From: a bacterium
GTDB lineage: Bacteria > Pseudomonadota > Alphaproteobacteria > Caulobacterales > Hyphomonadaceae
Length of the DNA: 64,000 nucleotides
Direction: 5' to 3'
Assembly (NCBI GenBank): GCA_016125045.1
Contig: WGML01000006.1
Location: 248,001 to 312,000, forward strand
Part shown: one piece after another, positions 46,176-55,889 of the stretch
Layout: each line of letters starts with the position of its first letter
How positions within the stretch are numbered: position 1 is the first letter of the stretch
The notes under the pieces: generated by a model
The model's database searches: none
What the model saw: only the letters and a program-made list of their open reading frames with translations
What the model was told of the DNA's origin: nothing
Position numbers and translations under genes: made by a program

Positions 46176-47192
46176 ATGGGCGACAAGGTTCTGGTCACCG
46201 GCGCGTCCGGCTTCATCGCGCAGCACGTGATCGTCAGGCTGCTGGCCAAGGGCTATGACGTCCGCGGCACCGTCCGGTCGAAGGCGAAGGGGGAGGCGCT
46301 GAAGACGAGTCTCGCGCCGCATGCGCCGCGCATCGACGAGATGGAGCTTGCCGAGGCCGATCTGTCGTCGGATGCGGGGTGGGACGCAGCGGCGGCAGGC
46401 TGCGCGTTCGTTCAGCATATCGCATCGCCGCTTCCGACGAGCCTGCCAAAGTCGGACGACGAGCTCATCATTCCGGCGCGTGATGGAGCGCTTCGAGTCT
46501 TGAAGGCGGCGAAAGCGGCCGGCGCGAAACGGGTGGTGATGACATCGTCCATGGCGGCGGTCGCTTACGGCTGGGGCGACAAGCGCCCCGCCCTGCTCGA
46601 TGAAAGCCATTGGAGCAAACCCGCAGGGCCCGACAACACCGCATACACGCGATCGAAAACGATCGCGGAGCGGGCCGCCTGGGACTATGCGCGCGGCGAA
46701 GGGGCGCCGCTCGACCTCGTTTGCCTCAACCCCGGGGCGGTGCTCGGCCCCGCGCTGACCAGGGAGGTGTCCGCGTCGCTGGAAGTCGTGATCCAGCCCA
46801 TGCAGAAAAAGCTCCCGGCGGTTCCCAATGTGGGGTTCGCCGTCGTCGATGTGCGCGATGTGGCCGATGCCCACATAACCGCGATGACGGCGCCAGGAGC
46901 CGGCGGCGAACGGTTTCTCCTCGCTAACGAGTTCATGTGGTTCGCCGAGGTTTGCGACATCCTCAGGGAGGCGTATCCGAACCGGGGCATTCCGAAAGGC
47001 AGGCTCCCGGACTGGGGGCTCAAGCTTGCCGCGAATTTCAATCCGACCTTGAAGCAGATCATCCCCGAACTCGGACGCAAGCGCGCGGTCTCGCACGAAA
47101 AGGCCAAGGCCAGTCTCGGATTTGAACCAATCGCCGGACGCGAAGCGGTTCTGGCCGCTGCAAAATCGCTCATCGATCTTGGCGTCGTGTGA
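46176..47192 (+). CDS. NAD(P)-dependent epimerase/reductase (extended SDR, dihydroflavonol reductase-like)
   Basis: 338 residues. Rossmann motif VTGASGFIAQHVIVRLL at the N-terminus, TSSMAAVAYG, and the catalytic YTRSKTIAE (YxxxK). The C-terminal part is the substrate domain. Homologues reduce flavonoid-like or aldehyde substrates; the real substrate is unknown. It follows the amidase after 52 nt and may be co-transcribed. Confidence 0.92.
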   Translation: MGDKVLVTGASGFIAQHVIVRLLAKGYDVRGTVRSKAKGEALKTSLAPHAPRIDEMELAEADLSSDAGWDAAAAGCAFVQHIASPLPTSLPKSDDELIIPARDGALRVLKAAKAAGAKRVVMTSSMAAVAYGWGDKRPALLDESHWSKPAGPDNTAYTRSKTIAERAAWDYARGEGAPLDLVCLNPGAVLGPALTREVSASLEVVIQPMQKKLPAVPNVGFAVVDVRDVADAHITAMTAPGAGGERFLLANEFMWFAEVCDILREAYPNRGIPKGRLPDWGLKLAANFNPTLKQIIPELGRKRAVSHEKAKASLGFEPIAGREAVLAAAKSLIDLGVV

Positions 47193-47244
47193 CCCGCGAA
47201 ACAGGCAAGAGGGGGCGAGCCCGCCCCCGCTCAATGATCATCGC

Positions 47245-48426
47245 ATGACCGTCACCTCGGATGTTCTCGTGATCGGGGCGGGCGCGGCCGGGCTGATGTG
47301 CGCGATCGAGGCCGGGCGGCGCGGTCGGCGCGTGGTGGTGATCGACCATGCGCAAAAACCCGCCGAGAAGGTTCGCATCTCCGGGGGCGGGAGGTGCAAT
47401 TTCACCAATCTCCATTGTTCGCCTTCGAACTTCCTGTCGCAGAACCCGCACTTCTGCGTTTCGGCGCTGAAGCGGTATTCGCAGCACGACTTCATTGCGC
47501 GCGTATCGGAGGCGGGCATCGCCTTCCACGAAAAGACGCTCGGACAATTGTTCTGTGACGGCTCGGCGCGCCAGATCATCGATCTGCTGCTTGGTGACCT
47601 GAACGCGGCGGGCGGGGAGCTGAAGCTTGGGGTCGAGCCCGGGCCGGTCGAGCGACACGGCGATGGCTTCCTGACGGTGACCTCGAAGGGACCCGTCAAG
47701 GCGCGCGCGGTGGTGGTGGCGACCGGCGGCAAGTCGATCCCGAAAATGGGCGCGAGCGGCTATGCCTATGACGTGGCGCGGGCGTTCGGATTGGCGGTGG
47801 TCGAGCCACGCCCGGCTCTGGTTCCGTTCACCTTCACCGGAGACGCCCTCGCACCGATTGCAGACCTCGCGGGCGTATCCGTCGCGGCCCGAACCTCCTG
47901 CGGAGGAGCGGCGTTCGAGGAGGGGCTGCTGTTCACGCATCGTGGTCTCTCCGGCCCTGCGGCGCTCCAGATCTCATCCTTCTGGCGGGAGGGAGAGGAG
48001 GTCGCGATCAACCTCGCATGCGGCCAGGATGTGCTGGAGGCGTTGAAGAGAGACCGGCGGGAGCGACCGAAGCTCACCCTGCCCTCGGCCCTGTCGCAGG
48101 TGCTGCCGAAACGGCTGGCGGCGGATGTCGCCCGCCGGACCCATGGCGAGGCGCGGATCGCGGATCTGTCGGACGCGAAGCTTGGCGAGATCGCCTCCGC
48201 CGTTCATGACTGGCGCGTGCGTCCGGCGGGGACCGAAGGCTGGCGCACAGCGGAAGTGACGCTCGGGGGGGTCGACACAAATGAGCTTTCGTCGCGCACG
48301 ATGGAAGCAAAGCGAGCGCCCGGGCTTTATTTCATCGGTGAGTGCGTCGATGTCACAGGTTGGCTCGGAGGGTATAATTTCCAGTGGGCCTGGTCGTCTG
48401 GATGGGCCGCCGGACAGGCGATCTGA
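47245..48426 (+). CDS. NAD(P)/FAD-dependent oxidoreductase, HI0933/YhiN (BaiN-like) family
   Basis: 393 residues from the ATG at 47245. FAD-binding GAGAAGLMCAIEAGRRGRRV, the family signature ISGGGRCNFTN, VVATGGKSIPKMGASGYAYD and the C-terminal GECVDVTGWLGGYNFQWAWS are present. The cellular role of this flavoprotein family is not settled. The start gives a normal Rossmann fold at residue 6. Confidence 0.94.
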   Translation: MTVTSDVLVIGAGAAGLMCAIEAGRRGRRVVVIDHAQKPAEKVRISGGGRCNFTNLHCSPSNFLSQNPHFCVSALKRYSQHDFIARVSEAGIAFHEKTLGQLFCDGSARQIIDLLLGDLNAAGGELKLGVEPGPVERHGDGFLTVTSKGPVKARAVVVATGGKSIPKMGASGYAYDVARAFGLAVVEPRPALVPFTFTGDALAPIADLAGVSVAARTSCGGAAFEEGLLFTHRGLSGPAALQISSFWREGEEVAINLACGQDVLEALKRDRRERPKLTLPSALSQVLPKRLAADVARRTHGEARIADLSDAKLGEIASAVHDWRVRPAGTEGWRTAEVTLGGVDTNELSSRTMEAKRAPGLYFIGECVDVTGWLGGYNFQWAWSSGWAAGQAI

Positions 48427-48573
48427 AGCCGCTGAGCGCCGTAACGCTTAACTGCAACTGGGTGCATGCAGGGGGGACGTGAGACCGCCGAACCAGCCGC
48501 GTCGTGAAATCTTCATTCAGGCTTCACGGCTTCGTCGCAGAGCCCGACTAAGCGCCGGATCATCTTAACGGGG

Positions 48574-51126
48574 ATGATCATGACGAACACCAATGACACG
48601 AACTGGCTGCGCCGTTTTGGTGCGTCGACTTTAATCCTATCGGCCCTCGGGGCGCCGGCGGCCCTCGCCCAGCAGGCGAGCGGGCCTGAGGAAACGGGTC
48701 AGACGGTCACGATCATCGGATATGCGGCCCAGAACGCGGAGGCGATCGGGGCGAAGCGCGATGCGGAGGTGATCGCGGAATTCCTGTCCAGCGACGACAT
48801 TGGTCAGCAGCCGGACTACAACATCGCCGACAGCTTCCGCCGCCTGCCGGGCGTCCAGACGGTGTTCGACGAGGATGAGGGTCGCTACGTCTCCATTCGC
48901 GGCCTCAATCCCAGCTACACGCTCGGCAGCTTTGACGGCTCAACGCTCGCGACGGCGGAACGCGGCAACCGCCAGCTCAACATGGAGGCGATCCCGTCGA
49001 CCGCGGTGAAGCGGATCGAGGTGATCAAGTCGCGGACTCCGGACTCGGATGGAAACGCGATCGGCGGCACGGTGAACCTGGTGACGCGGTCTGCGTTCGA
49101 CCACAGCGGCCTCTACTGGGCGGGAAACGTGTTCGTCGGCACCTCCGACAGCCAGGACGTGCCCGGCGAGGGATACAACCGCGACAGCGACGACTCGATC
49201 AATTTCCGCTTCGACGGCACGGTGTCGACGACGTTCGGCGCGATGGATGAATTCGGCGTTCTGCTGACCGCGAACTGGAGCCAGAAACACCGGGATCAGG
49301 AACGACTGCTTCCCCAGCTCGTGCCCGCCGGCATCACCCAGAGCCCGCAGCCCGTGACCGCCCTCGGCCCGACAGACCTGCTCTGGTCGACCTACCCAAA
49401 CTCGGTTGATCGCTACGGTGCGACCGGCAAATTCGAATATCGCCGCGGCGACACGCTGAACGCCGGTGCGACCGTGTCGTTCTTCCAGCAGGACGACAAC
49501 GAGTTGCGCCACTCGCAGCGTTTGCGCAACCAGACGGGCGGCAATGCGAGCTTCGTCCGCTTCAACGACTATCCGATCGAGAAACCGCTGTTCGTCGGGC
49601 AGACTTTCGCCACCTGGACGCCAGATGACAACAACGAGCTTTCCGCCAAGTTCGCATATTCCGAGGCGACCTTCAGTGAACCCTCCAACGAGCTTCTGTT
49701 CCGGCTGAGCGGCGCCGCCCCGACCTTCGACCTGGAACTCAACGGCCAGGCGCCGGTGGCGACGAATATCGATCCGCGGTTCAACGCGCCGGCGAATTAC
49801 GGGTTCACCAGCTATGCACCGTATGAGGACGACAGCGATGAATACGTCTACGAGACGCGCATCGACTACGGTTTCAACACCGGACGCGGGGATCAGGGCT
49901 GGGGCTTCGGCGTCGGCGCGAAACTGCGGGACATCACCCGCGACAATGATCGCACGCAAACGATCTACAATGGCTTCACGGGCGCGGCGTTGACGCTCGC
50001 GCAGTTCGACGTCGAGCGGAACTACACACCGATCTTCGCGAACTTCCGGCAGCAATTCGTGGACTTTGCGTCGTTCGAGACCTTCTTCCGGGCGAACCGC
50101 GCGAACTTCACCATTGATCAGCTCAACACCAATCGCCAGACGATCGGATCGGACTGGGTGGTGGAGGAACAGGTCTCGGCGGTCTACGGCCTCGCCCGTC
50201 ACGCAGGGCCACGCCACCTGCTCATCGTGGGTGGTCGGTTCGAACAGACCGAAACGGACGTCCAGCGCAACCGCCGGACAGCGACCGGCGGGGCGAACGT
50301 GACGGACTTCACGCGCACCACGCAATCAGGCTCGTACGACAACTTCCTGCCGTCCGTGACCCTTTCCTATGATCTGACGGACGCCTGGAAGCTTCGCTTT
50401 GGAGCATTCCAGGCGGTCGGACGTCCCAACCCGTCGCAGCTTGGCGGATCGGAGACCGTCAACCAGGACGGATCGATCAGCCGCGGGAACGCAAACCTCC
50501 AGGCGCGCGAGGGGGACTCCTTCGAGGGATCGGCGGAGTATTACTTCCCCGGCAATCAGGGCCTGTTCGCGGTTGGAGTGTTCCGCAAGGAGATCGACAA
50601 CGAGATCGTCACCCGCACCACGACCGAGACAATCAACGGTTCGCCGACCGAAGTGACCCAGCCGGTGAACGCGAACGCGGCGAGCGTGTCGGGGCTTGAA
50701 CTGACGCTCACCCAGAACCGGCTCGACTTCCTGCCGGGCTGGCTGTCGAACTTCGGCTTCTCGGCGAACGCGACTTTCCTCGACGGCGAGACGGATCTCG
50801 GAACATCGACGCTCGACTATCTGCAGGGTCAGGCGGACTTCCTCGCAAATCTCGCAGTGTTTTATGAGCAGGGTCCGTTCCGGGCGCGGGCGACCTATGC
50901 CTATGTCGACGAATTGTTCACCTCTTCGACCCGCAAGGACACGGAAACCAACAATCTTGACCTGCAGGCCCGCTACCAGCTGTTTGACCGGGTGGAGCTG
51001 ATCGCCGAGGTGCGCAACGCGACGAACGAGGAGAAGGTCAACCTCACCGGCGCCAACTTCGACGTGTTCCGGGACATCAGCCGATATGGCCGGCAGTTCT
51101 GGATCGGGGCCGCGATCCGCAACTAG
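48574..51126 (+). CDS. TonB-dependent receptor (Xanthomonas/Caulobacter type)
   Basis: 850 residues. Signal peptide ends near APAALAQ; the probable TonB box is TVTIIG; the plug domain runs from ADSFRRLPGVQTVFDEDEGR to TPDSDGNAIGGTVNLVTRSA; the rest is a 22-strand barrel. The C-terminus ends WIGAAIRN, without the usual terminal Phe. This family takes up carbohydrates or other large nutrients across the outer membrane; the substrate is unknown. A 147-nt gap precedes it; I see no FUR-like box. The next gene is a lipoprotein that may be its partner. Confidence 0.95.
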   Translation: MIMTNTNDTNWLRRFGASTLILSALGAPAALAQQASGPEETGQTVTIIGYAAQNAEAIGAKRDAEVIAEFLSSDDIGQQPDYNIADSFRRLPGVQTVFDEDEGRYVSIRGLNPSYTLGSFDGSTLATAERGNRQLNMEAIPSTAVKRIEVIKSRTPDSDGNAIGGTVNLVTRSAFDHSGLYWAGNVFVGTSDSQDVPGEGYNRDSDDSINFRFDGTVSTTFGAMDEFGVLLTANWSQKHRDQERLLPQLVPAGITQSPQPVTALGPTDLLWSTYPNSVDRYGATGKFEYRRGDTLNAGATVSFFQQDDNELRHSQRLRNQTGGNASFVRFNDYPIEKPLFVGQTFATWTPDDNNELSAKFAYSEATFSEPSNELLFRLSGAAPTFDLELNGQAPVATNIDPRFNAPANYGFTSYAPYEDDSDEYVYETRIDYGFNTGRGDQGWGFGVGAKLRDITRDNDRTQTIYNGFTGAALTLAQFDVERNYTPIFANFRQQFVDFASFETFFRANRANFTIDQLNTNRQTIGSDWVVEEQVSAVYGLARHAGPRHLLIVGGRFEQTETDVQRNRRTATGGANVTDFTRTTQSGSYDNFLPSVTLSYDLTDAWKLRFGAFQAVGRPNPSQLGGSETVNQDGSISRGNANLQAREGDSFEGSAEYYFPGNQGLFAVGVFRKEIDNEIVTRTTTETINGSPTEVTQPVNANAASVSGLELTLTQNRLDFLPGWLSNFGFSANATFLDGETDLGTSTLDYLQGQADFLANLAVFYEQGPFRARATYAYVDELFTSSTRKDTETNNLDLQARYQLFDRVELIAEVRNATNEEKVNLTGANFDVFRDISRYGRQFWIGAAIRN

Positions 51127-51186
51127 GATTCGATCGCGAACGCCGTCGCCCGCCGCCGGGCGGCGGCGCAACAAGAGGCAAAGACG

Positions 51187-52140
51187 ATGAGCCGATATTC
51201 GCTGCTGGTCCCGGTTCTGTTGACCATCGCCCTGCTGCCGGCTTGCGTTTCGGCTGGCTCAGGGTCGGCGGATGCGCAGCAACCGCCCGCCCAGTCGACG
51301 CCGCAAGGAGCCCCGTCAGCCCCCCAACGCCTGGACATCCCGACCTACTCGCCGGTTCCGGCGCTGCAATTGAAAGCGACGATGGTGCGCGAGTATCAGG
51401 CGCCGGAGGCCCGCCAGGGCGTGGCGGTTGACGCGAACCACTTTTACGCGGTCGTGAACAATGTGGTCGCCAAGTATGACAAGGCGACCGGGTCCCGGGT
51501 CGCATATTGGGCGAGTCCGCGCGGCGGCCCGATCCGGCACATCAACTCATGCATCGCGGACGGCGGCGAGCTGTGGTGCGCCAACTCGAACTTCCCCGAG
51601 ACGCCGATGGCGAGTTCGATCGAGGTGATCGACGCCGCGACGATGACTCATGTCCGCTCCCACAGCCTGGGCGTTCTTGACGAGGGATCGCTCACCTTCT
51701 TCGAACGGCTGGGCGGTGGATGGATCGCGGGCTTCGCGCACTATGATGAGGACAGCGGGTTGCCGTTCAAGAATTCATCCTATGCAGGGATCGTCAGCTA
51801 TGATGCGGACTGGCGGCGCCTGGGCGGCTGGATGATCCCGGCGGCGGTGCGGGAGCGGATGGCGCCGCATGCAGCCTCCGGCGGCGGGATCGGCCCCGAC
51901 GGCCTGCTCTATCTCTTCGGTCATGATCGGCCGGAGATGTATGTATTCGCGAAACCGAAACTCGGCCCCGTGCTCGTGCACATCGCCACGATCGACGTTG
52001 ATGCGGCGGGTCAAGCGTTCACCTGGGATGTCTCGAAGCCGGGGACCCTCTACGCGATCAACCGACCCAACGGGACCGTGCGCGTGTTCGACATGCCCGC
52101 CGTGGCGCTGACGAACCCGGAAGGCGAGCGCTTCCGCTGA
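51187..52140 (+). CDS. Beta-propeller-like lipoprotein next to the TonB receptor
   Basis: 317 residues. Lipoprotein signal with LLPAC near residue 20, a Pro/Ser/Ala linker, then repeated strands with motifs such as GVAVDANHFYAVVNNVVAKY, SIEVIDAATMTHVRSHSLG and GTLYAINRPNGTVRVFDMPA, typical of NHL/YVTN-type beta-propellers. It might be a surface binding or hydrolytic partner of the receptor. No catalytic motif is obvious. It lies 60 nt after the receptor gene. Confidence 0.85.
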   Translation: MSRYSLLVPVLLTIALLPACVSAGSGSADAQQPPAQSTPQGAPSAPQRLDIPTYSPVPALQLKATMVREYQAPEARQGVAVDANHFYAVVNNVVAKYDKATGSRVAYWASPRGGPIRHINSCIADGGELWCANSNFPETPMASSIEVIDAATMTHVRSHSLGVLDEGSLTFFERLGGGWIAGFAHYDEDSGLPFKNSSYAGIVSYDADWRRLGGWMIPAAVRERMAPHAASGGGIGPDGLLYLFGHDRPEMYVFAKPKLGPVLVHIATIDVDAAGQAFTWDVSKPGTLYAINRPNGTVRVFDMPAVALTNPEGERFR

Positions 52141-52243
52141 CGCCTCCAGATCGGCCGCGCGAGCCGGGACCGGCGAAACGATAGGCATTTGCCTTTCGGC
52201 CGGGCGGGGCTAGTCTTTGGGGGTTCCGTGCGGAGACCGCCCC

Positions 52244-53425
52244 ATGTTCCAGAACTTCTTCACAGAGCTGCGCGCCGCGAAGGTTCCGGTCTCGCTCAAG
52301 GAATACCTCACCCTGCTTGAAGCGATGGACAAGGGCGCCATCGATATGAGCGTCGACGATTTCTACTATCTGTCGCGCGCGACCCTGGTGAAGGACGAGA
52401 AGCACATCGACAAGTTCGACCGCGTGTTCGGACATGTGTTCAAGGGCCTGGAGAGCCTCGACGCGGCGATCGATGTGAGGGACCTGCCGGAAGAATGGCT
52501 GCAGCGCCTCGCCGAGAAATATCTCACGGAGGAGGAAAAGCGCGAGATCGAGGCGCTCGGCGGCTGGGACAAGCTGATGGAGACGCTGCGCGAGCGGCTG
52601 GCCGAACAGAAGAAGCGCCATCAGGGCGGCAACAAGATGATCGGGACGGCCGGCACATCGCCCTTCGGCGCCTACGGATATAATCCCGAAGGTGTGCGCA
52701 TCGGCCAGAAAGAGAGCCGCCACCAGCGCGCGGTGAAGGTCTGGGACAAGCGCGAATTCAAGAATCTCGACGACTCGGTCGAGATCGGCACCCGCAACAT
52801 CAAGGTCGCGCTGCGACGCCTGCGCAAATGGGCCCGCGACGGCGCGCCGGAAGAGCTCGATCTCGACGGCACGATCCAGAAAAGCGCGCGCGAGGGGTAT
52901 ATCGACATCGTCCTGCGGCCGGAGCGTCGCAACACGGTCAAGGTGCTCATGTTCTTTGACATCGGCGGCTCGATGGATCCGCATATCAAGGTGTGTGAGG
53001 AACTGTTCTCGGCGGCGCGGTCGGAACTCAAGAACCTCGAATTCTACTATTTCCACAACTGCCTCTATGAGAGCGTGTGGCGGGACAATCGCCGGCGCGG
53101 CAACAACCGCATCCCGACCTGGGACGTGCTTCACAAATTCCCGTCCGACTACAAGGTGATCTTCGTCGGCGACGCCGCGATGAGCCCCTATGAGATCACC
53201 TATCCGGGCGGATCGGTGGAGCACTGGAACGAGGAGCCCGGCGCGATGTGGCTGCAGCGGGCGGTCGACACCTATCCCAATCTCGTCTGGATCAATCCGA
53301 TGCATGCGTCGGGATGGGAGTATTCCGGCTCCACGCAGATCATTCGGGAGATCATCGGCCCCCAGCGGATGTTTCCGTTGACGCTGAAGGGCCTTGAGGA
53401 CGCAATGAAGGAACTGGGGCGCTAA
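52244..53425 (+). CDS. VWA domain protein, CoxE-like
   Basis: 393 residues from the ATG at 52244, preceded by GGAGACC. The N-terminal helical part (MFQNFFTELRAAKVPVSLKE, RLAEKYLTEEEKREIEALGG) leads to GTRNIKVALRRLRKWAR, and the VWA domain has the metal site FFDIGGSMDP followed by VIFVGDAAMSPYEI. CoxE-like proteins normally act with a MoxR ATPase to insert metals or assemble complexes. The matching ATPase is at 39812, 11.5 kb upstream, rather than next to it. Confidence 0.93.
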   Translation: MFQNFFTELRAAKVPVSLKEYLTLLEAMDKGAIDMSVDDFYYLSRATLVKDEKHIDKFDRVFGHVFKGLESLDAAIDVRDLPEEWLQRLAEKYLTEEEKREIEALGGWDKLMETLRERLAEQKKRHQGGNKMIGTAGTSPFGAYGYNPEGVRIGQKESRHQRAVKVWDKREFKNLDDSVEIGTRNIKVALRRLRKWARDGAPEELDLDGTIQKSAREGYIDIVLRPERRNTVKVLMFFDIGGSMDPHIKVCEELFSAARSELKNLEFYYFHNCLYESVWRDNRRRGNNRIPTWDVLHKFPSDYKVIFVGDAAMSPYEITYPGGSVEHWNEEPGAMWLQRAVDTYPNLVWINPMHASGWEYSGSTQIIREIIGPQRMFPLTLKGLEDAMKELGR

Positions 53426-53478
53426 CGCCCCCTCGACGCCGCATTGACCCACCCCTGCCCGCACCCTATCGAGGATCG

Positions 53479-54873
53479 ATGAGCGACGGGGCCGCCTCGA
53501 TCCCTTCTGAACCCAGCGCGCCGGCCCCGAAGCTGGGCAAGAACGCGTTCTTCTTCATCATCCTCACCGTGTTCATCGACATGCTGGCGTTCGGGATCAT
53601 CATCCCGTCCATCCCGACGCTGTTCGCCGAACTGATCAACGGCAAGGAGGCGGTCGAGGCCGCCACCCCCGACCAGCTGCGCGCGATGATCGCGGCCGCG
53701 GCTCCCTGGGGCGGATACCTGTCGGCCGTCTACGCGGTGATGAATTTCATCATGCAGCCCGTGCTGGGGGGCTTGTCGGACCGGTTTGGCCGCCGACCCG
53801 TGTTGCTCATTTCGATGGGCACACTCGCGATCGATTTCATCATCATGGGTCTCGCGCACACGATTTCGATCCTGTTTGTGGCGCGGATCCTCTCCGGCAT
53901 GTCCGGGGCGACGCATTCGACCGCGGCCGCGTACATCACGGACACGACGGAGCCCGAGACCCGTGGCCAGGCGTTCGGGATGCTCGGCGGGGCGTTCGGG
54001 CTCGCCTTCATCATCGGCCCGGCCGTCGGCGGCCTGCTCGCCTCAATTGACGCGCGCGCGCCGTTCTTCGCGGCGGCGGCGCTGTGCGCGGTGAACTTCT
54101 GCTACGGCTATTTCGTGCTCCCGGAATCTCTCGCAAAGGACGATCGTCGGCCGTTCGACTGGAAACGGGCGAACCCGTTCGGGGCGTTCCTGCATTTCCG
54201 GAAGCTGCCGCACATCGCGTGGTTCATCGTCGGCGCCGGGCTCTACAATTTTGCGCATTGGGTCTACCCCTCGACCTTCAACTTCTTCGGCCGCGTGCGG
54301 TTCGACTGGGATGAGGCGATGGTCGGCTGGGCGCTGATGGTGGTCGGCATCGGGTCCGCTGTGGTGCAGGCGGGGCTCACCGGACGGATCATCAAACGGC
54401 TGGGCGCGAACAATACGATGTATCTCGGCCTCGCGACGACGGTCGTCGCCATGACGGGCTATGCGATGATCACGAGCGGCTGGATGATCTTCTTTGTCAT
54501 TCCGATCGGTTCGCTCGGCGGGTTGTTCGGCCCTGCCCTGAACCAGGTGATGACGGCGCGCGTCGCCCGGAACGCCCAGGGGGAATTGCAGGGCGCGCTC
54601 GCCAGCATCAATGCGCTCGGAGCGATGTTCGCACCGATCGTGATGACCCAGACATTCGCCCATTTCTCCGATCCGGGCCACGCAACGCCGTTCGCCGGGG
54701 CCGCCTTCGCGCTGGGAGCCGCGATCACCGCGCTGGCGGTGCTCCCGCTCCTCCGCGGATTGGCGACACCGCCCGCCGGAGGGGGTGACGCCGGGCGCAA
54801 GCCCGAGGGCGCGCCCCACGCCGTCGCGCCTTCGCCGGCGGAGGAGTTTGGCGGGGCGCCGGCGGCGCGCTAG
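53479..54873 (+). CDS. MFS transporter (tetracycline/drug-efflux-like subfamily)
   Basis: 464 residues with twelve predicted membrane helices. Motif A SDRFGRRPVLLISMG after helix 2, ITDTTEPETRGQAFGMLGGA and a central loop near residue 205 are typical of the TetA-like branch. Substrate unknown. The tail of about 35 residues is Pro/Ala/Gly-rich and disordered. It is followed after 33 nt by a HAD phosphatase. Confidence 0.93.
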   Translation: MSDGAASIPSEPSAPAPKLGKNAFFFIILTVFIDMLAFGIIIPSIPTLFAELINGKEAVEAATPDQLRAMIAAAAPWGGYLSAVYAVMNFIMQPVLGGLSDRFGRRPVLLISMGTLAIDFIIMGLAHTISILFVARILSGMSGATHSTAAAYITDTTEPETRGQAFGMLGGAFGLAFIIGPAVGGLLASIDARAPFFAAAALCAVNFCYGYFVLPESLAKDDRRPFDWKRANPFGAFLHFRKLPHIAWFIVGAGLYNFAHWVYPSTFNFFGRVRFDWDEAMVGWALMVVGIGSAVVQAGLTGRIIKRLGANNTMYLGLATTVVAMTGYAMITSGWMIFFVIPIGSLGGLFGPALNQVMTARVARNAQGELQGALASINALGAMFAPIVMTQTFAHFSDPGHATPFAGAAFALGAAITALAVLPLLRGLATPPAGGGDAGRKPEGAPHAVAPSPAEEFGGAPAAR

Positions 54874-54906
54874 ACTGCGGCGAGCCGACAAACCGATGGT
54901 CCGCGC

Positions 54907-55443
54907 ATGACGCCTTACGCCCGCGCCGCCCGCCCAGCGCTGTTCCTTGACCGCGATGGCGTGCTCAACATCGACCGCGGCTATGTGAGCCGCGTGGACG
55001 AGTTCGAATGGGTCGAGGGCGCCCGCGAGACCGTCGCGGCGTTCAATTCCAGGGGCTGGTGGGTGTTCGTCGTCACGAACCAGTCGGGCATCGCGCGCGG
55101 TTATTACACCGAAGACGAAATGGAGCGCCTGCATGCCCACATGCAGGAGGACCTCGCAAGCGTCGGGGGCCGCATCGACCGGTTCTATCACTGCCCGTTC
55201 CACGAGAACGGTGAAGTGGAGCGCTATCGGCGGGACAGTTTCGATCGCAAGCCAAAGCCCGGCATGCTGTTGCGCGCGATGACGGACTTTCCGGTCGACA
55301 AGGAACGGTCTTTTCTCATCGGCGACAAGGCGGCGGACCTCGAAGCGGCGAAGGCCGCCGGCGTCGCGGGCTTTCTGTTCACCGGCGGCGACCTCGCGCG
55401 GTTCGCCGAGTGGGCGCTGGCCGATGTGGAGGCGAGCCGTTAG
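54907..55443 (+). CDS. HAD-IIIA phosphatase, GmhB-like
   Basis: 178 residues. The HAD nucleophile motif FLDRDGVLN gives D15 and D17, VTNQSGIARG is motif II, and KPKPGM with GDKAADLEAAKAAG completes the site. GmhB removes the 7-phosphate from heptose bisphosphate in LPS core synthesis. The zinc loop of GmhB needs a Cys-x-His and a Cys-x-Cys; here C96 and H99 remain but the second pair is replaced by S111-D113. Its true substrate is uncertain. No other heptose genes are nearby. Confidence 0.85.
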   Translation: MTPYARAARPALFLDRDGVLNIDRGYVSRVDEFEWVEGARETVAAFNSRGWWVFVVTNQSGIARGYYTEDEMERLHAHMQEDLASVGGRIDRFYHCPFHENGEVERYRRDSFDRKPKPGMLLRAMTDFPVDKERSFLIGDKAADLEAAKAAGVAGFLFTGGDLARFAEWALADVEASR

Positions 55444-55487
55444 TCTTCCGTAGTGCCGCATTTTCCGAAGCACGAAGGAGCCGGTCC

Positions 55488-55883
55488 ATGACCGAAACGG
55501 CTTTCACCTTTCTGATGTTCGAGGGCCATGCCGAGCATGCGCTCAACCTGCATGCGAGCGTGTTTGACAGCGCTGGGCGCGGCGCCGTCACGCGGCATGG
55601 TCCGGAGGCGGGGGCGCTCGCCGGTGCGATCCTGCGGGCGGAGCTGACGATCGGCGGGCACAGACTCGTCTATTTCGACAGCCCGCCGGTGCACAATTTC
55701 GGGTTCACGCCGGCGATTTCGATATTCGTGGACCTCACCTCGGCGGACGCGGTCGATGCGAAGGCGGCGTCGCTCATGGATCGGGGCGCCGCGCTGATGC
55801 CGCCCGGCGACTACGGGTTCAGCAAGAGGTTCGCATGGGTCAAGGACCGGTTTGGCGTGACCTGGCAGCTCAATTGCGCGTGA
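55488..55883 (+). CDS. VOC/PhnB-like protein
   Basis: 131 residues from the ATG at 55488. AFTFLMFEGHAEHALNLHAS, ILRAELTIGGHRLVYFDSPP and the C-terminal FAWVKDRFGVTWQLN form the PhnB/3-demethylubiquinone methyltransferase-like pattern of the vicinal-oxygen-chelate fold. Function unknown. It lies 45 nt after the GmhB-like gene. Confidence 0.88.
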   Translation: MTETAFTFLMFEGHAEHALNLHASVFDSAGRGAVTRHGPEAGALAGAILRAELTIGGHRLVYFDSPPVHNFGFTPAISIFVDLTSADAVDAKAASLMDRGAALMPPGDYGFSKRFAWVKDRFGVTWQLNCA

Positions 55884-55889
55884 AACGCT

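Noticed and set aside
48940..50325. 461-codon minus-strand frame opposite the TonB receptor
   Set aside because: No conserved motif; the receptor is unambiguous on the plus strand.
52058..55473. Two long minus-strand frames opposite the VWA, MFS and GmhB-like genes
   Set aside because: GC-driven antisense frames crossing several real genes.
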